Shown here piece after piece: positions 12,964-24,705 of a stretch of DNA of 64,000 nucleotides. Both the position numbers and the translations under genes were made by a program. Under the pieces are notes generated by a model, which had not been told where the DNA came from, did not search any database, and was given only the letters and a program-made list of their open reading frames with translations. The DNA comes from Cycas panzhihuaensis (Eukaryota; Cycadophyta). The stretch is from contig CM041465.1 in NCBI GenBank assembly GCA_023213395.1, forward strand, positions 140,313,741 through 140,377,740, given 5' to 3'. The first letter of the stretch is position 1. Each line of letters begins with the position of its first letter.

Positions 12964-12975
12964 GCTTTGATACCA
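12964..12975 (-). other. Primer-binding site, Met-tRNA type
   Basis: The minus strand reads TGGTATCAAAGC, identical to the site at 260-271, directly abutting the LTR start at 12976. Confidence 0.6.
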
Positions 12976-13334
12976 TGCTAAAATAAAAAGCATGCAATGG
13001 AGAAACTAAATGAAGGGATTAATTATCAATAAATATGAAAATACTTTTAAATTAATTGACATAATCTCAACCATAATCTTCTCTCATTACCATCTGTACA
13101 ATGCGCTATACATGTATAAATACAATACTAAAATATAATATTAATCCTAACTAAATGATACATATAAAGTAAGATGTGTAACCCCCAATGACTCATCGCT
13201 CACATCAATATAAAATTCATTAATACCTAATAAAATACAAATATTAAAGGGGAGACTCATAATCCAAGATTATAAACCAAAAACAAATACTAATAATCAA
13301 TAAAACATGTGTAAAATTGTCAATAAAAGTAGCA
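12976..13334 (-). mobile_element. Candidate minus-strand 5' LTR (about 359 bp)
   Basis: It starts TGCTAAAAT next to a Met-tRNA primer site and ends AGTAGCA, giving a 5-bp terminal inverted repeat (TGCTA/TAGCA) with TG...CA ends. No second copy is visible in the window, so the right end rests only on the inverted repeat. Confidence 0.45.
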
Positions 13335-13859
13335 CATACATATCTTATAGGAAAGATGTAAGAAAGGTTTATAAATTACTCATGTATAATATATTTAACT
13401 AATAATAGTATGTTGTATTTGTTTTATAAAGTTGATGAGGCATGTAGTAGAGATATTTCCTAGATAATTAGCAATTACAATAATTAGTTATCAATGGATA
13501 TTGATAGATGGTTATTATTTTATATGGACATTAATATTATTTAGTTAATGAGTTGATGAGTTTTATTTGCAACTTATAGGTGGAAGATATAAAGTTAATT
13601 GAGAGAACTTCATATATCATGATAATTTGAGAATCATAAGTTATTATTGTTTGATTGACTAGTAAATGGATTTATAGATAGTAAGCTATGATATGATATG
13701 TTGATGATATAACAGGAAATGTTTATAGGAGACAAGCATAATAAGGACAGATTGGATACAGATGAAAATAAAAGTATGAAGATATGAAGATAAACACTTG
13801 AAGAATTCTATAAATTAAATATTGAGAGGGGTGGAGGGTGTGGTGGGTAGGTGTTGAAG
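13335..13859. other. AT-rich DNA, no gene seen
   Basis: No frame or motif was found. The G-rich run at 13825-13855 may be a decayed polypurine tract for the LTR that starts at 13860. Confidence 0.45.
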
Positions 13860-14345
13860 TGTCGGAATAATTAGTTTCATGATTATCGATGTAATGTTTA
13901 ATTAGTAGTCAAAGTTATCATTGTTCGACATGAATGGTTTCCCACATATATAATGTAATTATTTAATATAACATCATAATATGATTTGTTAATATATGAA
14001 GTGATGAACTTATAAATATGTATACACATCATTTGAATATTTTGAAATGAGCTAATAAAGAGAGTTATGCTCTACCCTTCTTCCATAATTCTTTTTCTCT
14101 TAGATTTTCCACATATAAATGTAGTGTCTCATGTGTTATCTTTCTTTCATGATTATTGTACTATATTGATATGTATATACTCCATTAATTATACTTGAAT
14201 ATTTATCATAAACATATCATAAATATTTATATTTTATTATGTTCATTATAATTTTATATTGATAAATGTTTCATATATCTCCTACTTCATTAAATGCTTT
14301 AATATATTATCTTGCGTAATAAATTTTAAAACCTAACCTCTTACT
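13860..14345 (+). mobile_element. Plus-strand LTR remnant, same family as 3383-3866
   Basis: It begins TGTCGGAATAATTAG after a purine-rich tract and shares the block TGTAATGTTTAAT and the later TTTTCCACATATAAAT type block with the LTRs at 3383 and 14982. The right boundary is estimated from the length of the 3383 copy and is not marked by a clear CA or primer site. Confidence 0.45.
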
Positions 14346-14969
14346 GGGGTATAATATATATCAACCCCTAGGAATTATAGTATAACTCTAGTGATAGGAT
14401 AGTATAAATATCAAGGTTACTATGATTAGTTTTTCATGCTAGTAGAATATTAACTACAACTAAGCAGTTTACTATTGATATCTCCTTGTACTACTAAGCC
14501 TCCTCTATAGTAAAAAAAATGATAACAACTACTCAAGGCATTAGTTTATGATCTATAGTCCACAAAATCAGGAGACGGAGAGGAGGTAATGGACTTATAA
14601 AATCTTATGAATATCATATGTAGTGATCCATGGATCTCTACATAGAGGGAGGTAAAATACCTATTACTAATGATCCCAATCACTAATGAGGTCAACTAGA
14701 AATGTCGAGTTAGAAACATACTACCTTGACCTATAAACATGATAAAGGCCACATTTATTTAGGGTGGCCTAGGTCTTATCATCTATATTATTAATAAGAT
14801 GGAGTATCTTAGCCCCCATGAAATCACTATTAGTAATATAAATAACCTCTTACATATATATAAAATAAATTGAGTTACTTGTTAGCAATCATAATGAGTA
14901 TAGTGTGCTAAGTGTTAAAAATAGGTACCAGAATTATTCTAATACCATGTTAAAATAGGTGCCATAATT
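14346..14969. other. Decayed internal retroelement sequence
   Basis: This AT-rich stretch lies between a plus-strand LTR on the left and a minus-strand LTR with primer site on the right. No coding motif is visible. A second primer-site-like sequence (AATACCATGTTAAAATAGG) at 14941 repeats the LTR/primer junction 40 nt before the real one. Confidence 0.4.
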
Positions 14970-14981
14970 GGTTTGATACCA
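14970..14981 (-). other. Primer-binding site, Met-tRNA type
   Basis: The minus strand reads TGGTATCAAACC, directly adjoining the LTR at 14982. Confidence 0.6.
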
Positions 14982-15389
14982 TGTTAACATAATGGATGCA
15001 ACAATAATGAACTGATGAGTATGTAGATATAGTGAATTAATCAATAAAAATGTAAAGTAAAGCAAGCATCAATAAGTATAAACACCATAAGACACTGAGA
15101 TTTATATGTGGAAAACCCATTGTGGAAAAAACCATGGGAGAAGGTGGAGTTAGGACTTCACTTATGATTATAAATTTTACATCTCTGAGTAGTTAACCTT
15201 TCTCAAATTCTCAAGTGGTGAGTGTACATATATAATCACCTCATGAATAGCCTATTAAATATAATGAGCTATTACATCATCTAATAAAGAGATAGGATGG
15301 ATGTGTATGTATCTCATATATCTTGAAGTAGGTGAATGGTAGAAAGTACATGTGTATAATAAGCCCACATAAAATATTATGTTTTAACA
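14982..15389 (-). mobile_element. Minus-strand 5' LTR (408 bp), same family as 3383-3866
   Basis: The ends are TGTTAACATAAT and ATTATGTTTTAACA, an inverted repeat with TG...CA termini, and a primer site adjoins. Read on the minus strand it shares TTGAGAATTTGAGAAAGG and CTTCTCCCATGG blocks with the LTR at 3383-3866. Only this LTR and an unclear leader remain recognisable. Confidence 0.6.
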
Positions 15390-16430
15390 CTAAGATAATA
15401 TTAAAATATAAAGACACCTTCATTATATACTTTATATAATTATATTTTAACTTAATATAGTATCTCTAGTTGAGGGTATCTTCATCCCTTTACTACATAA
15501 TGAGCCAATCGCATTCACCCATTATATTGGCCAATCCCATGAGAGCAAAAGTGATATCATGCCCCTATAAATTAAGGTCATGTCCTCCCCATTATACATT
15601 CTCTTATTAGTAAGAGTCTAAACTCTATCAAAATAATATTATAAGTGTCAACCAATTTGACCCTCGTATTATATTTATTTAATGTATACCTAATATCTTA
15701 ATTGTGTTATATTCATCTTATATACAAGAGAATATTTTTTATGCTTTCATTGTTTTTATTTGGTATCCAAGTAGGTTCCCTCTTGTTTGCTCACATTTTA
15801 CCATAGGTATTTACATCATAGGTGTCCTTATATAGTTTTGTTATGGAGAAAGGGGACCCCATTCAAGATTATTTACCAAATAGATACTTTATTTGCTCAT
15901 TGTCTTCCATTTATTCATATGTGTTTCAAACACCATTTGACTTACTAGATTCTTGTATATGTCTAGTGTGTTGTGGATATAAAGAACCCTTCATGGTACT
16001 ACTCAATCTCCATATTATCTTACCTTTGTCATGTCATTGCTATCATTTAGTGAGTGGGGTGACTCAGTTTATGATCTCCTATGTATGTGCTTCATTCAGT
16101 TATTACTTTTATTTATAAAGACCCTGTATGGTGATATCTAGACCCTGGATGACTTATCTTTACATGTTGGACATCATTTATTGCATCCTCATTGGTACTC
16201 ATTCTTATTACCTCCATGCTACTATTTCTACCCTGTGTCATATTTATTAAGCTTGGGTGACTCCTATATAAGCTCTACATTGCTTGTGACTATACTACCA
16301 TGCTTTATAGAGCCTACATAATCTTCCACAAAGGGATCTAGGCTATCTTCTTTGATTTTGATTAGTTTTAAATCACTTTGGCTCGTTGTCATCACCTCAG
16401 TTAATGAGTGATCATCTTGATTCAATTAAG

Positions 16431-16432
<2 letters not shown>
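15390..16432. other. AT-rich DNA, no gene seen
   Basis: The frame at 15822-16118 (98 codons) has no recognisable motif and no homologue elsewhere in the window, and is probably chance. The region is somewhat less AT-rich and may be an unidentified old element. Confidence 0.45.

Positions 16433-16474
<42 letters not shown>
16433..16474. repeat. (TA)n microsatellite flanking a copia element
   Basis: About 20 TA units adjoin the left LTR of the minus-strand copia. A second TA tract adjoins the other end (23943), so the element either inserted into a TA repeat or its target duplication later expanded. Confidence 0.9.
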
Positions 16475-16478
<4 letters not shown>

Positions 16479-16783
16479 AATGATGGATCTAGAGAATAAA
16501 TCACTCACATGTACACAATGGCAATGGAGAATGAAAAAGAAATGAAACAAGATATGAGAGCAAGCTTAGAGATGAAAATGAATAATAACTCCCTCCTTAA
16601 GATTTCTACTTTTATTATTAAGGGTGAGTATTAGGGTTAGGATTTTCCTACCTAATTATATGAACCTGAAATTATATCTAAATACACATAAAGTGAATTT
16701 TATTAAGAGACTAATGCTAACAATATATCCTAAGGTCACATAATTAATCTACACAAATGACCTTAATACATTAACCTCTTTTA
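16474..16783 (-). mobile_element. 3' LTR of the minus-strand copia
   Basis: It aligns along its whole length with 23632-23942 (AAGGAATGATGGATCTA start, TTAACCTCTTT end). The terminal CA of the partner is TA here. It abuts the (TA)n tract on the left and the polypurine tract on the right. Confidence 0.9.
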
Positions 16784-16794
16784 ATCCCCCCCTT
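16784..16794 (-). other. Polypurine tract of the minus-strand copia
   Basis: The plus strand reads ATCCCCCCCTT, i.e. AAGGGGGGGAT on the element's sense strand, directly upstream of its 3' LTR. Confidence 0.85.
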
Positions 16795-17249
16795 AATAAT
16801 GGAAGGTCATTTTGAGAAAATCTATTCTATGAGGTCTTTATTTGAGCCTCATTATTACATTAAATTTATAAATGATAGTTTTATAGGAAAACCCTTATGG
16901 GAAATAAAAACCCACGAACTTTCTAAGATTTATAGCCCCTTTTATAAATCAAAATGCTAAGGTAGCTTTTTGATATAGTTTGATAACCAAGTAGCTTAAA
17001 TATGCAGCTTAATCTACTAAGTCTCCATATACTATTTAGTCATCCCCTATGCCCTTTTGGGTTTTCACAGGTTCTAATTTTCCAAAACTAGTACAATCCT
17101 TATCCTTCCATACCCACATAGGATTTTCACAAACAGGATAGAGCAGAGACTTACTCTTATTCTTCCATGCCCACAAGGGGTTTTCATGAAGATAATAGAG
17201 TATGATGATCTTGTTGCCATCTTCTTTAATCAGTCGAAGATGGAGGCCC
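16795..17249 (-). other. Non-coding 3' tail of the copia element
   Basis: It lies between the end of the RNase H frame and the polypurine tract. It is AT-rich with no frame. Confidence 0.6.
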
Positions 17250-18830
17250 TAAGGTCGAGCTACCTTTGGAACTATTTAAACTTCACTTTTTGCAGTTGTT
17301 TGGTAAAGATATCGACCACTTGATGTACTTTAGGGTATTATTCCAGTTGAATTATGTCATCATGAACAAGTTCTCTAATCCTGTGGACTTTCATACTTAT
17401 GTGTTTGGTATGATCATGAAATATAGGATTTTTCACCATAAAGATTGTTGATTGATTATCCATATGAAGACTTGTAGGACTTATTTAGGTGATATTCAAT
17501 GTTTTTAATAATTTTCTCAGCCATATCACCTCCTTATTGGTTTCAGAAGTAGCAATGTATTTAGCTTCGGCAGTTGAATTTGCAACTATGTTCTACCGTC
17601 TAGATCTCCATGATATTGGTATTATTTCAAGAAATGTTACATACCCAAATGTAGATATTCTTGTATCTTTATCTCCTGCAAAGTCTAAGTCTGTGTATGT
17701 AGAGAGCTTGAAGTCTAAATTAGGTTCATACAATAGACCATATTTGTTGGTCATCTTAAGGTATCTCAACACTCGCACTACTACCTACCTAAGATTTGTT
17801 ATATAACAAGTAAGAATGTCGATAGAGCATGCAATATCTAGCCTTATATTGGTAGTGTAGATAAGACTACTTACAAGTTTCCTATAGAGTATTATGTCTA
17901 CCACCCTAGTGTCACCTTCAGTTGAGAGTTTGGTATTAGAGTCCATAGGTAAAACCACTGGTCGAGCATGTTCTAACTGAATTTTGGTTAGAAGATCGTC
18001 AATGTATTTTTCTTGTGAGAGAAAATTTTTTCCGTTCTTTTGTATTACTTCAATTCTTAAGTAATATTTCATCAAACTGAGGTTAGACAATTCAAATGTT
18101 TTACCAAAGGTCCTTTTTTAGCTTGCTTTTTGCCTGTTCACTATTACCCATTACTTACATGTCATCCATAAAGATAATGAGGTAAGTGACTCACAAACCT
18201 CATATCTCTTTCAGATAACTTAGCAAGCCAAGCATGAGGGGCTTGTTTAGGGCCATACAAGGACTTTCTGAGCCTGTAAACCTTATGTTCTTGACCTTCA
18301 ATCTCATATCCTTCTGGTTGAGCCATGTAAATTTCTTCTTCAAGATCTCCATTGAGAAATGTAGTCCTAATATCGAGTTTGTGGATTTTCCAACCCGTTG
18401 AGTAGCCAAGGCCACAAGAGTTCTAATTATAGGCTACTTGGTTGCAGATGTAAAGACTTTAGTGTAGTCAATGTCTTTGCTTTGTGTAAATCCTTTAGAT
18501 ACTAACTTCGCCTTGTATTTTTTAAGTGTGCCATCTGATCTATATTTGTTTTTGAATACCCATTTATTTTTAACTACCTTTCTGCTAAGTGGTGGATCAA
18601 TGAGCTCCCATGTACCATTCTTGATAAGAGATTAGTACTCTTCGTTCATGGAATTTCTCCAAACTGTATGTTTTACAACTTCTTGATATGAGAGGCTCTT
18701 CATTAAGAGTAAGGTGTAGTTTTATCAGTTCAAGCTCAGTATATAATGATTCGTACATCCTTTCTCTATGGGCACTTTGAGTGCCAGTTTTACCCACCTC
18801 ATCTAGTCATATGTCCATATTGAGTTGGCA
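17250..18830 (-). pseudogene. Copia reverse transcriptase and RNase H (decayed)
   Basis: The RT shows FLNGDLEEEIYMAQPEG (about 18330), LYGPKQAPHAW (about 18250) and a catalytic FMDD (about 18170, in place of YVDD). RNase H shows DLDFAGDKDTRISTFGYV (17700-17650), a DNQST-like segment near 17460 and a TKHI-like segment near 17410; the usual C-terminal VVDIFTK motif is at about 17310. These domains synthesise DNA from the element RNA and remove the template. At least two frameshifts and several stops separate the open segments (18797-18597, 18415-18200, 18090-17785, 17778-17593). Confidence 0.88.
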
Positions 18831-19067
18831 GGCTTCTCGAGATCCTCGAATTGGGAATGAGGTTCTCATTTCCTCAACTTCTTGGTTCTCATCTTGTTCA
18901 TTGAAATGATCATTTTGTGAGGAGGATGTTGATGTGCCTAAGGAAGATAGTCCTTCTATCATTGTTTTGCCTTTGTCAACTGAAGGTGGAGAGGATGACT
19001 CTTCTATAATGGCTTTGCCTTTGTCAACTCTACTATCTTCAAAGGATGGTGTTGGATGTACACTCAT
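18807..19067 (-). pseudogene. Copia Pol linker between integrase and RT
   Basis: This 86-codon open stretch is low-complexity, Ser/Glu-rich and hydrophilic, as is usual between copia integrase and RT. It contains an internal duplication built on VDKGKAIIEE and VDKGKTMIEG. It is in frame with the segment that follows (18797-18597). Confidence 0.7.
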
Positions 19068-19099
19068 CAGTTCAGAGTCATAACTTGTATCCTTTGAGG

Positions 19100-20130
19100 C
19101 TCTATTGTTAGCTTCTAATATTTAGAGTAAATTGTGTCTGTCCCCCCCCCCCCTAAATTTTAGAATCTAAACATCATACTTAATAACATGATTATAGCAG
19201 AATGAGGGTACTTTAGAGTCCAGTTTAAGTAATTAATCCTCTGTCTCTATAAAAATGACATCTCTGGTAATAATGATTTTTTGTTGTGAAGGTATAAAAA
19301 CCTTATATCCTTTCTTATCCATAGGGTATCCAACAAAGATGTCTTTAGTGCCCTTGGCTAGAGTTTATTTCGATTTGCATCCAGAATGTGGGTATAACAT
19401 GTAGAGGGAAAATTTTTAAAGTAGTAAACAATGGGGGCTTGTCCTAATCACTTTTCATTAAGTCATTATTCTTCCTTTGATGGGCTAATAGCATTGATAT
19501 AATAAATAGTTATCAAGATAAATTCAGCCCATAGGTAGATAGGTACATTTTAACATAGCTCGAGTCATATTCATGATTATCCTATTTTTGCACTCAGTAA
19601 CTCCATTTTGTTGTGGGGTACCTGATAATATTGTTTAATGCTTGATGTTATTGTCTCGAAGGTAGCTTTCAAACTTATATAAGGTATATTCACCATAATT
19701 ATCAGTTCAAAGATATTTGAGTTAATAACCTGACTCCTTTTCAGTGCGAGCTTTAAATTCTTTAAATATATGAAAGACTTCATCTTTCTTATGTAGAAAA
19801 GCTACCCATACTTTTCTAGTGAAATCATCAATAAAAGAGATGTAATATAACTTGCCCTTCAGTGAAGGAATGGGCATTGGTCTACACAGATCAGAGTGTA
19901 CTAATTGTAATGGATGGCTCAATTTTCACTGACTTTTGGGAAAGGGTTGTCAATGAGATTTAGCAATGATACAAGATTTACATTTAAAGGGCTTAGAGGA
20001 GAACTTTGAAAGATTTGGAAGAGTTTTAGAAAGATCTCTAAGTCTATCAATATGAACATGGCCTATGCAAATATGCCAAAGAGCTTATGGTGACAACATT
20101 GAATGGGTCAAGATGGAATTAAATGTAAAT
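19100..20130 (-). pseudogene. Copia GAG-pre-integrase and integrase (decayed)
   Basis: The zinc-binding pre-integrase part has GHVHIDRLRDLSK and CKSCIIAKSH (20060-19950). The catalytic core follows with LVHSDLCRPMP (19910) and FIDDFTRKVWVAFL (19830). The integrase inserts element DNA into the genome. After about 19730 the frame shifts and the remaining DDE motifs are not cleanly readable. A homopolymeric C run at 19142-19153 interrupts the distal part. Confidence 0.82.
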
Positions 20131-20570
20131 TTTTCAATGGCATAAGGGATTTGGGCATAATGAGCTTCAGAAGATGGAGAGTCATTTAGTAAAAAGAGTT
20201 TGCCAGAGAGATGTCCAGTTAAGACCACTTGATTAGTTAGAGGGCAAATGACCTTGAGAGTCTGGTCATTTGTGGTTACACTTAGATCAAATCCATGAGA
20301 GACAAGTGTAGATAAGGAGAGTAGGTTTTGTTTAAGATTGGGTATATATAAGACATCAAGCAATGTAAAATCTTTTAAGCCTAGGAGTTTCAGGTGAATG
20401 TTACCAACTCCTTCAACAGGTTGTTATGATTTATTAGCCATGTGAACAACTCCTTGAACATTTGAGTCAAATGTTTGATATAGACTATGATTGTACATTA
20501 TGTGTTGAGTTACTCCTATATCCATGATCCACTGTCCTCTGATTAAAACCATACTATTTACAATTCTAAT
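20085..20570 (-). pseudogene. Copia protease (active site decayed)
   Basis: The segment WIMDIGVTQHI (about 20525) corresponds to the copia protease active-site region, normally D-S-G-A; the Ser is Ile and the Ala is Val here. The downstream VLYIPNLKQNLLSLSTL motif, typical of copia proteases, is intact and leads into the pre-integrase domain. Confidence 0.82.
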
Positions 20571-20739
20571 AGGCCTTGGCAATGTTGAAGGGAATTCACA
20601 AGTGATATATCCACATCGAGCTTCAAAGTATCTCTTTAGTTAGTTAATGACATTTAATGTTGAATATCCCTCAATTCTTAGAAAATGTGCTTGTACAAAA
20701 CCTACACTACTAAAGGATTCTTCACAAGTTTCTTCAACA

Positions 20740-21715
20740 TTGTGAGCTCCATGTTTTGGTTAGAACTTGGCCAACTTATAAGTAGCAGTTTTGCAGTCTT
20801 TTGCTAAGTGTCCTTTACGGTTACATTGATCACACATAATAGTTTAATTAATAGTCCCTGAAGAGGTACTACTTTAGCTAGAATATCTTGCTCTTTGTTA
20901 AGATGGTCCTTGGCCTTGAGACTATCGAGGTTGTGACTAAGGGTTTGATTGACCTTGTGGACGATTTCCCATGTTTCTTCCTCTTTCTCTTACTCGGTTA
21001 TTTCCTCTACTACGAGAGGGACCTTGAGTTTTTGTATAGCAAACCTCTTCTTCCAGCTTAAAGGATGCATCTCGAAGAGAGGCAGAGGCTACAAAGTTGG
21101 TATCAAAGGTCTTGTCAAATTCTATGAACTTCTCGGCAAGTGCTTCAAAGTTTAGTGTCTTCAATATTTCACTAGATTGAAGATTTCCAATCAAGTTTTT
21201 ATAATTAGGGACATGTAGACATGATTGGATCAAGAATGCCTAAATGATATATTGAGTCTTAAAATCTTTATCAATTATCTATTTTATTGGTCGAAGGAGA
21301 TTTATTGTTTCATGAGCTCATCCCTTCTACATTTTTAATTTGTTCATTTTCAAAACAAGATAAATAAATTATAAATCTAACTTGGTATCAAAGTTCTTCT
21401 TAAGAACTTCAAGGACCTTCCAAGTTGTATCATGTTACTCCTCATTAATCAAGTTATGCAAGGAGTGATTAGTACATGAATCTTTTCATCATCTATCTCC
21501 CATTGTAATTTAGATGCAACATCTATAGGAGTTGTTGGGGAAGATCCGCCAGAAGTAGGTGTTGTAGCTGTTGCTGGTATGATGGGTGTAGGTTGTAAAT
21601 GGGCTCTCCAAAGACCTTCATACATTGCAGTATTTTTAACTCTGGTGTACCAAAATCTCAATTTTCTTTGCCTTTCAATATATAGTTAACATTCTACTTG
21701 AATTGAGATGACATG
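20740..21715 (-). pseudogene. Copia Gag with zinc knuckle (decayed)
   Basis: The Gag-like segments are 21661-21449 (ending in WEIDDEKIHVLIT, typical of the UBN2/Gag family) and 21233-20937 (a charged RGRNMGNRPQGQ tail). A CCHC knuckle, CDQCNRKGHLAKDC, is encoded at 20834-20793 and is complete. The presumed Met lies near 21710. A stop follows within the first ten codons and one frameshift separates the two open segments. Gag packages the element RNA. Confidence 0.8.
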
Positions 21716-23617
21716 ATGATGATGAAGTAGAAGAGATGATAGAAGTATATGCCATTGATATGTGTGTCTAATACAATTGGCACATCAGGGATATAAAAAT
21801 AAATGCTATAATGAGAATCAAGCAATAATTAAGTATTTTTCAACAAATATAAAAAATAGGTATAAGCAATGATGCAAGAATGAGGTCTAATATAGATCTA
21901 GAAAAGAGTGGTGATGTGTCATACCACTAACCTCTCACTTATGTCCAAATGTAGGTGAGGTTTCGATGCTCAAAGCTTCTAGTATACAATTAGGGCCTTT
22001 ACCTGCGATACCCACACCTATGCTTAGTAATGAAATCCAAGTCATAGTAGAGCCCAAGTACTCTCAATCCTCACCTAGTTTACCAATAAATAGTTCTATA
22101 CCTCCTCTGAAGATTCAAACAGTACGTGTGTATCCCAGGGCTATGACGAATATTGGACTGGGTTAATTTTAACCTTACATTAAGGTTTTCAGTTTTCCTA
22201 GGTGGTTATCAAGATTATCCCTTATTGGATGTTGTAGTTATGGCTAACCTATCCCTCCACCACTATTTCAGTTAAGACCATACCCAGTATGAAACTCACA
22301 CCTCCCTTAGGGCCTAGACTTTATACAATCGTGGTCTATTTCAACCAAGGTGAAGCGTACAGATGAGATTCCTTTTAGGAATAATGTAAGTTATTTCTGA
22401 ATAATTGAAAACTAAAATGGAAAGTTGTTAAATCTGCTTACTTACCTTTTATGCTTGCTTTGTTGTTATTGTTATTTTTGTAATACTTTATGCCATGTAT
22501 GTAAATAGAAAAAGCACGCTAGATTTAACAGGGAAACCAGATGTTGCTTTCGATCCAAGTTTTTCCTCGCTTTAGTACAATGTTTCCAAATATGCTTTTA
22601 GAAATTTTAATACAAAAGCCACAATGGGCTACAAAGTGGATTAACTTTCCACTAAAATACTAATTTTTCTAAATCTATATGCATGTTATTTTACCCTATT
22701 TTATGATTTTTTTATAAAATTTATAAATAATGATAAATGGGTAAATTTTTTTTTAAATTATAAATATGAAGGCCTACATGATGAAATTTAAATTTATGTC
22801 AAAAGGAAAAGGTGTTCAGAATGTTATTTTTGATAGAGTAGTGAAGTTAGATTTCTATAAAGCCATAAAAATGTTTTGTCCCAAAAAAGCACAAAAGCAT
22901 AATCCTACCAAATCCACTATCTCAGAATCTAAACTTCAATATATTAAAAGTTACATTTTGACACATACATCAACTTTACCTTCTACACCATCTCCAAAAT
23001 TAGCCAAAAAATTACTTGAAATGCCCTTGCAATATCCTTTGCGGGGTTGAGTAGGCAAATTTAGCATATGTGAGAAAACTGCATAGATCTCACTAACCAA
23101 TGGATGAAATTTGATGATATTTATCTTAAAATGATCCCAATACATAAATCTACCAGATTCCTTAATAAAACTTTCAGATTTTTAGCTTATAATTAAAGAA
23201 TTTTATTAGGAAAAGTGTCTTAAGCCACTTATCTGTAAATTTTATCCTTTTGTCTCAGCCAAAACTCATTGTTGTAGGCTAACTCTAAAGTTTCTTTAGA
23301 AGATAAAAATGATCCTCTAGTCAAGGTGACCTAGCATGTCAAATTTCATCAAAATCTAAGATAGTCAAATTTTTCATGAATTTTTAAGCCTTTAATGCTT
23401 CTAGGATTATTCCAGCAGTTGAACAGATTCAAAAACTTGTACTCTTTACCTATGAATTTCTGCACACATAGAGAAATTAGTAACATATAAAGGAATATAA
23501 TTTTAAGCTCTCAAAATGTTAAAAATGATGAATACACTTTCAATACTTCATATTAAAGGTGAAGGAGAGGCAAAATAACTCTATGCAAGTGGAATGGAAT
23601 GAATAGATCTCCTTCTA
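21716..23617 (-). other. Copia 5' leader (about 1.9 kb), non-coding
   Basis: This is the region between the primer site and gag. Two plus-strand frames (21966-22166 and 22766-23050) look protein-like in composition but have no recognisable motif and run opposite to the element. They could be remnants of an inserted fragment. I do not call them genes. Confidence 0.5.
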
Positions 23618-23629
23618 GCTCTAATACCA
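23618..23629 (-). other. Primer-binding site of the minus-strand copia
   Basis: The minus strand reads TGGTATTAGAGC, one mismatch from the Met-tRNA site, 2 nt from the 5' LTR. Confidence 0.85.
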
Positions 23630-23631
23630 TA

Positions 23632-23937
23632 TGAAGGAATGATGGATCTAAGGAATAAATTACTCATATGCACATAATGGTAATGGAGAATGAAAAATAA
23701 ATAAAACAAGATATGAAAGTAAGCTTAGAGGTAAAAATGAATAATAACTCCCTCCTTGAGATTTTGTCTTTTATTATTGAGGGTGAGAATTAGGGTTAGA
23801 ATTTTCTCGCCTAATGACATGAACCCAAAATTACATCTAAATGCATATAAAGTGCATTTCATTAAGAGACTAATGCTAACAATATATCCTAAGGTCACAT
23901 AATTAATCTATATAAATGACCTTAATACATTAACCTC

Positions 23938-23942
<5 letters not shown>
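23632..23942 (-). mobile_element. 5' LTR of the minus-strand copia
   Basis: 311 bp, TGAAGGAATG...CTCTTTCA, with TG...CA ends. It matches 16474-16783 and adjoins (TA)n on the right. Confidence 0.9.

Positions 23943-24020
<78 letters not shown>
23943..24020. repeat. (TA)n microsatellite
   Basis: About 39 uninterrupted TA units adjoin the right end of the copia element. Confidence 0.92.
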
Positions 24021-24023
<3 letters not shown>

Positions 24024-24670
24024 GAGAAAACTATGTCCTAATAACCAAAAACCGTCACTAAGATCTAAACTATTTTGTAACTAGTTACAAGAATTGAAAC
24101 TAAAATTTAATATGCAAATTCTTAAACTAGAGATAATACAATAAATAAATTAGAAAGATAAAGTATCATATATCTAGTAGATATAACATTGTAAAACCCT
24201 AACAACGTGCTAAGGAAACATCCACATAAAAAATGTATTGATTTTTATTATCTAAGAATAGACAAATATACATAATCTATAGCAGAATATTCATAATAAT
24301 AATCAGCTATCTCTACTTAATATAGTATATCTAATATATTGGATACCATCAACATAATGAAAAAACACCCTAAACCAAGTTATATGAGACAGTCATATAA
24401 GGCAAAAATCTCCACCATCAAATTTGGGATATTTTGAATGAATAACCCTAATTCTCTTTACAACTTAGTATGTTTTATAACGCTAGCTTTTTGGGCCAGG
24501 GGCTACCACCTCTGAACCTCCTCTTTACAGGGGGGGTTTTAGCTCCCCCTGCACCTTGTGGCCAAGGTGGGCTCTGCCCCCCTTGGATCCCCCCATGGAA
24601 GTTTGGGGGAGAAATCGCAATACCAACCTATTAAAATTTTTGCCTCTAAAACATTATTGTCACATTATCT

Positions 24671-24705
<35 letters not shown>

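Larger units (their letters stand above)
16474..23942 (-). mobile_element. Ty1/copia retrotransposon with both LTRs, decayed (7.47 kb)
   Basis: Two LTRs of about 310 bp (16474-16783 and 23632-23942) flank an internal region that on the minus strand has a primer site, a leader of about 1.9 kb, gag, protease, integrase, RT, RNase H and a polypurine tract. The order integrase before RT identifies Ty1/copia. Scattered stops and several frameshifts inactivate it. The two LTRs differ at a modest number of positions by eye, mostly transitions, so it is not recent. Confidence 0.92.

Noticed and set aside
15822-16118. 98-codon plus-strand frame with hydrophobic segments
   Set aside because: No motif, no homologue in the window, AT-rich codons and Cys/Leu runs. 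Chance is the better explanation.
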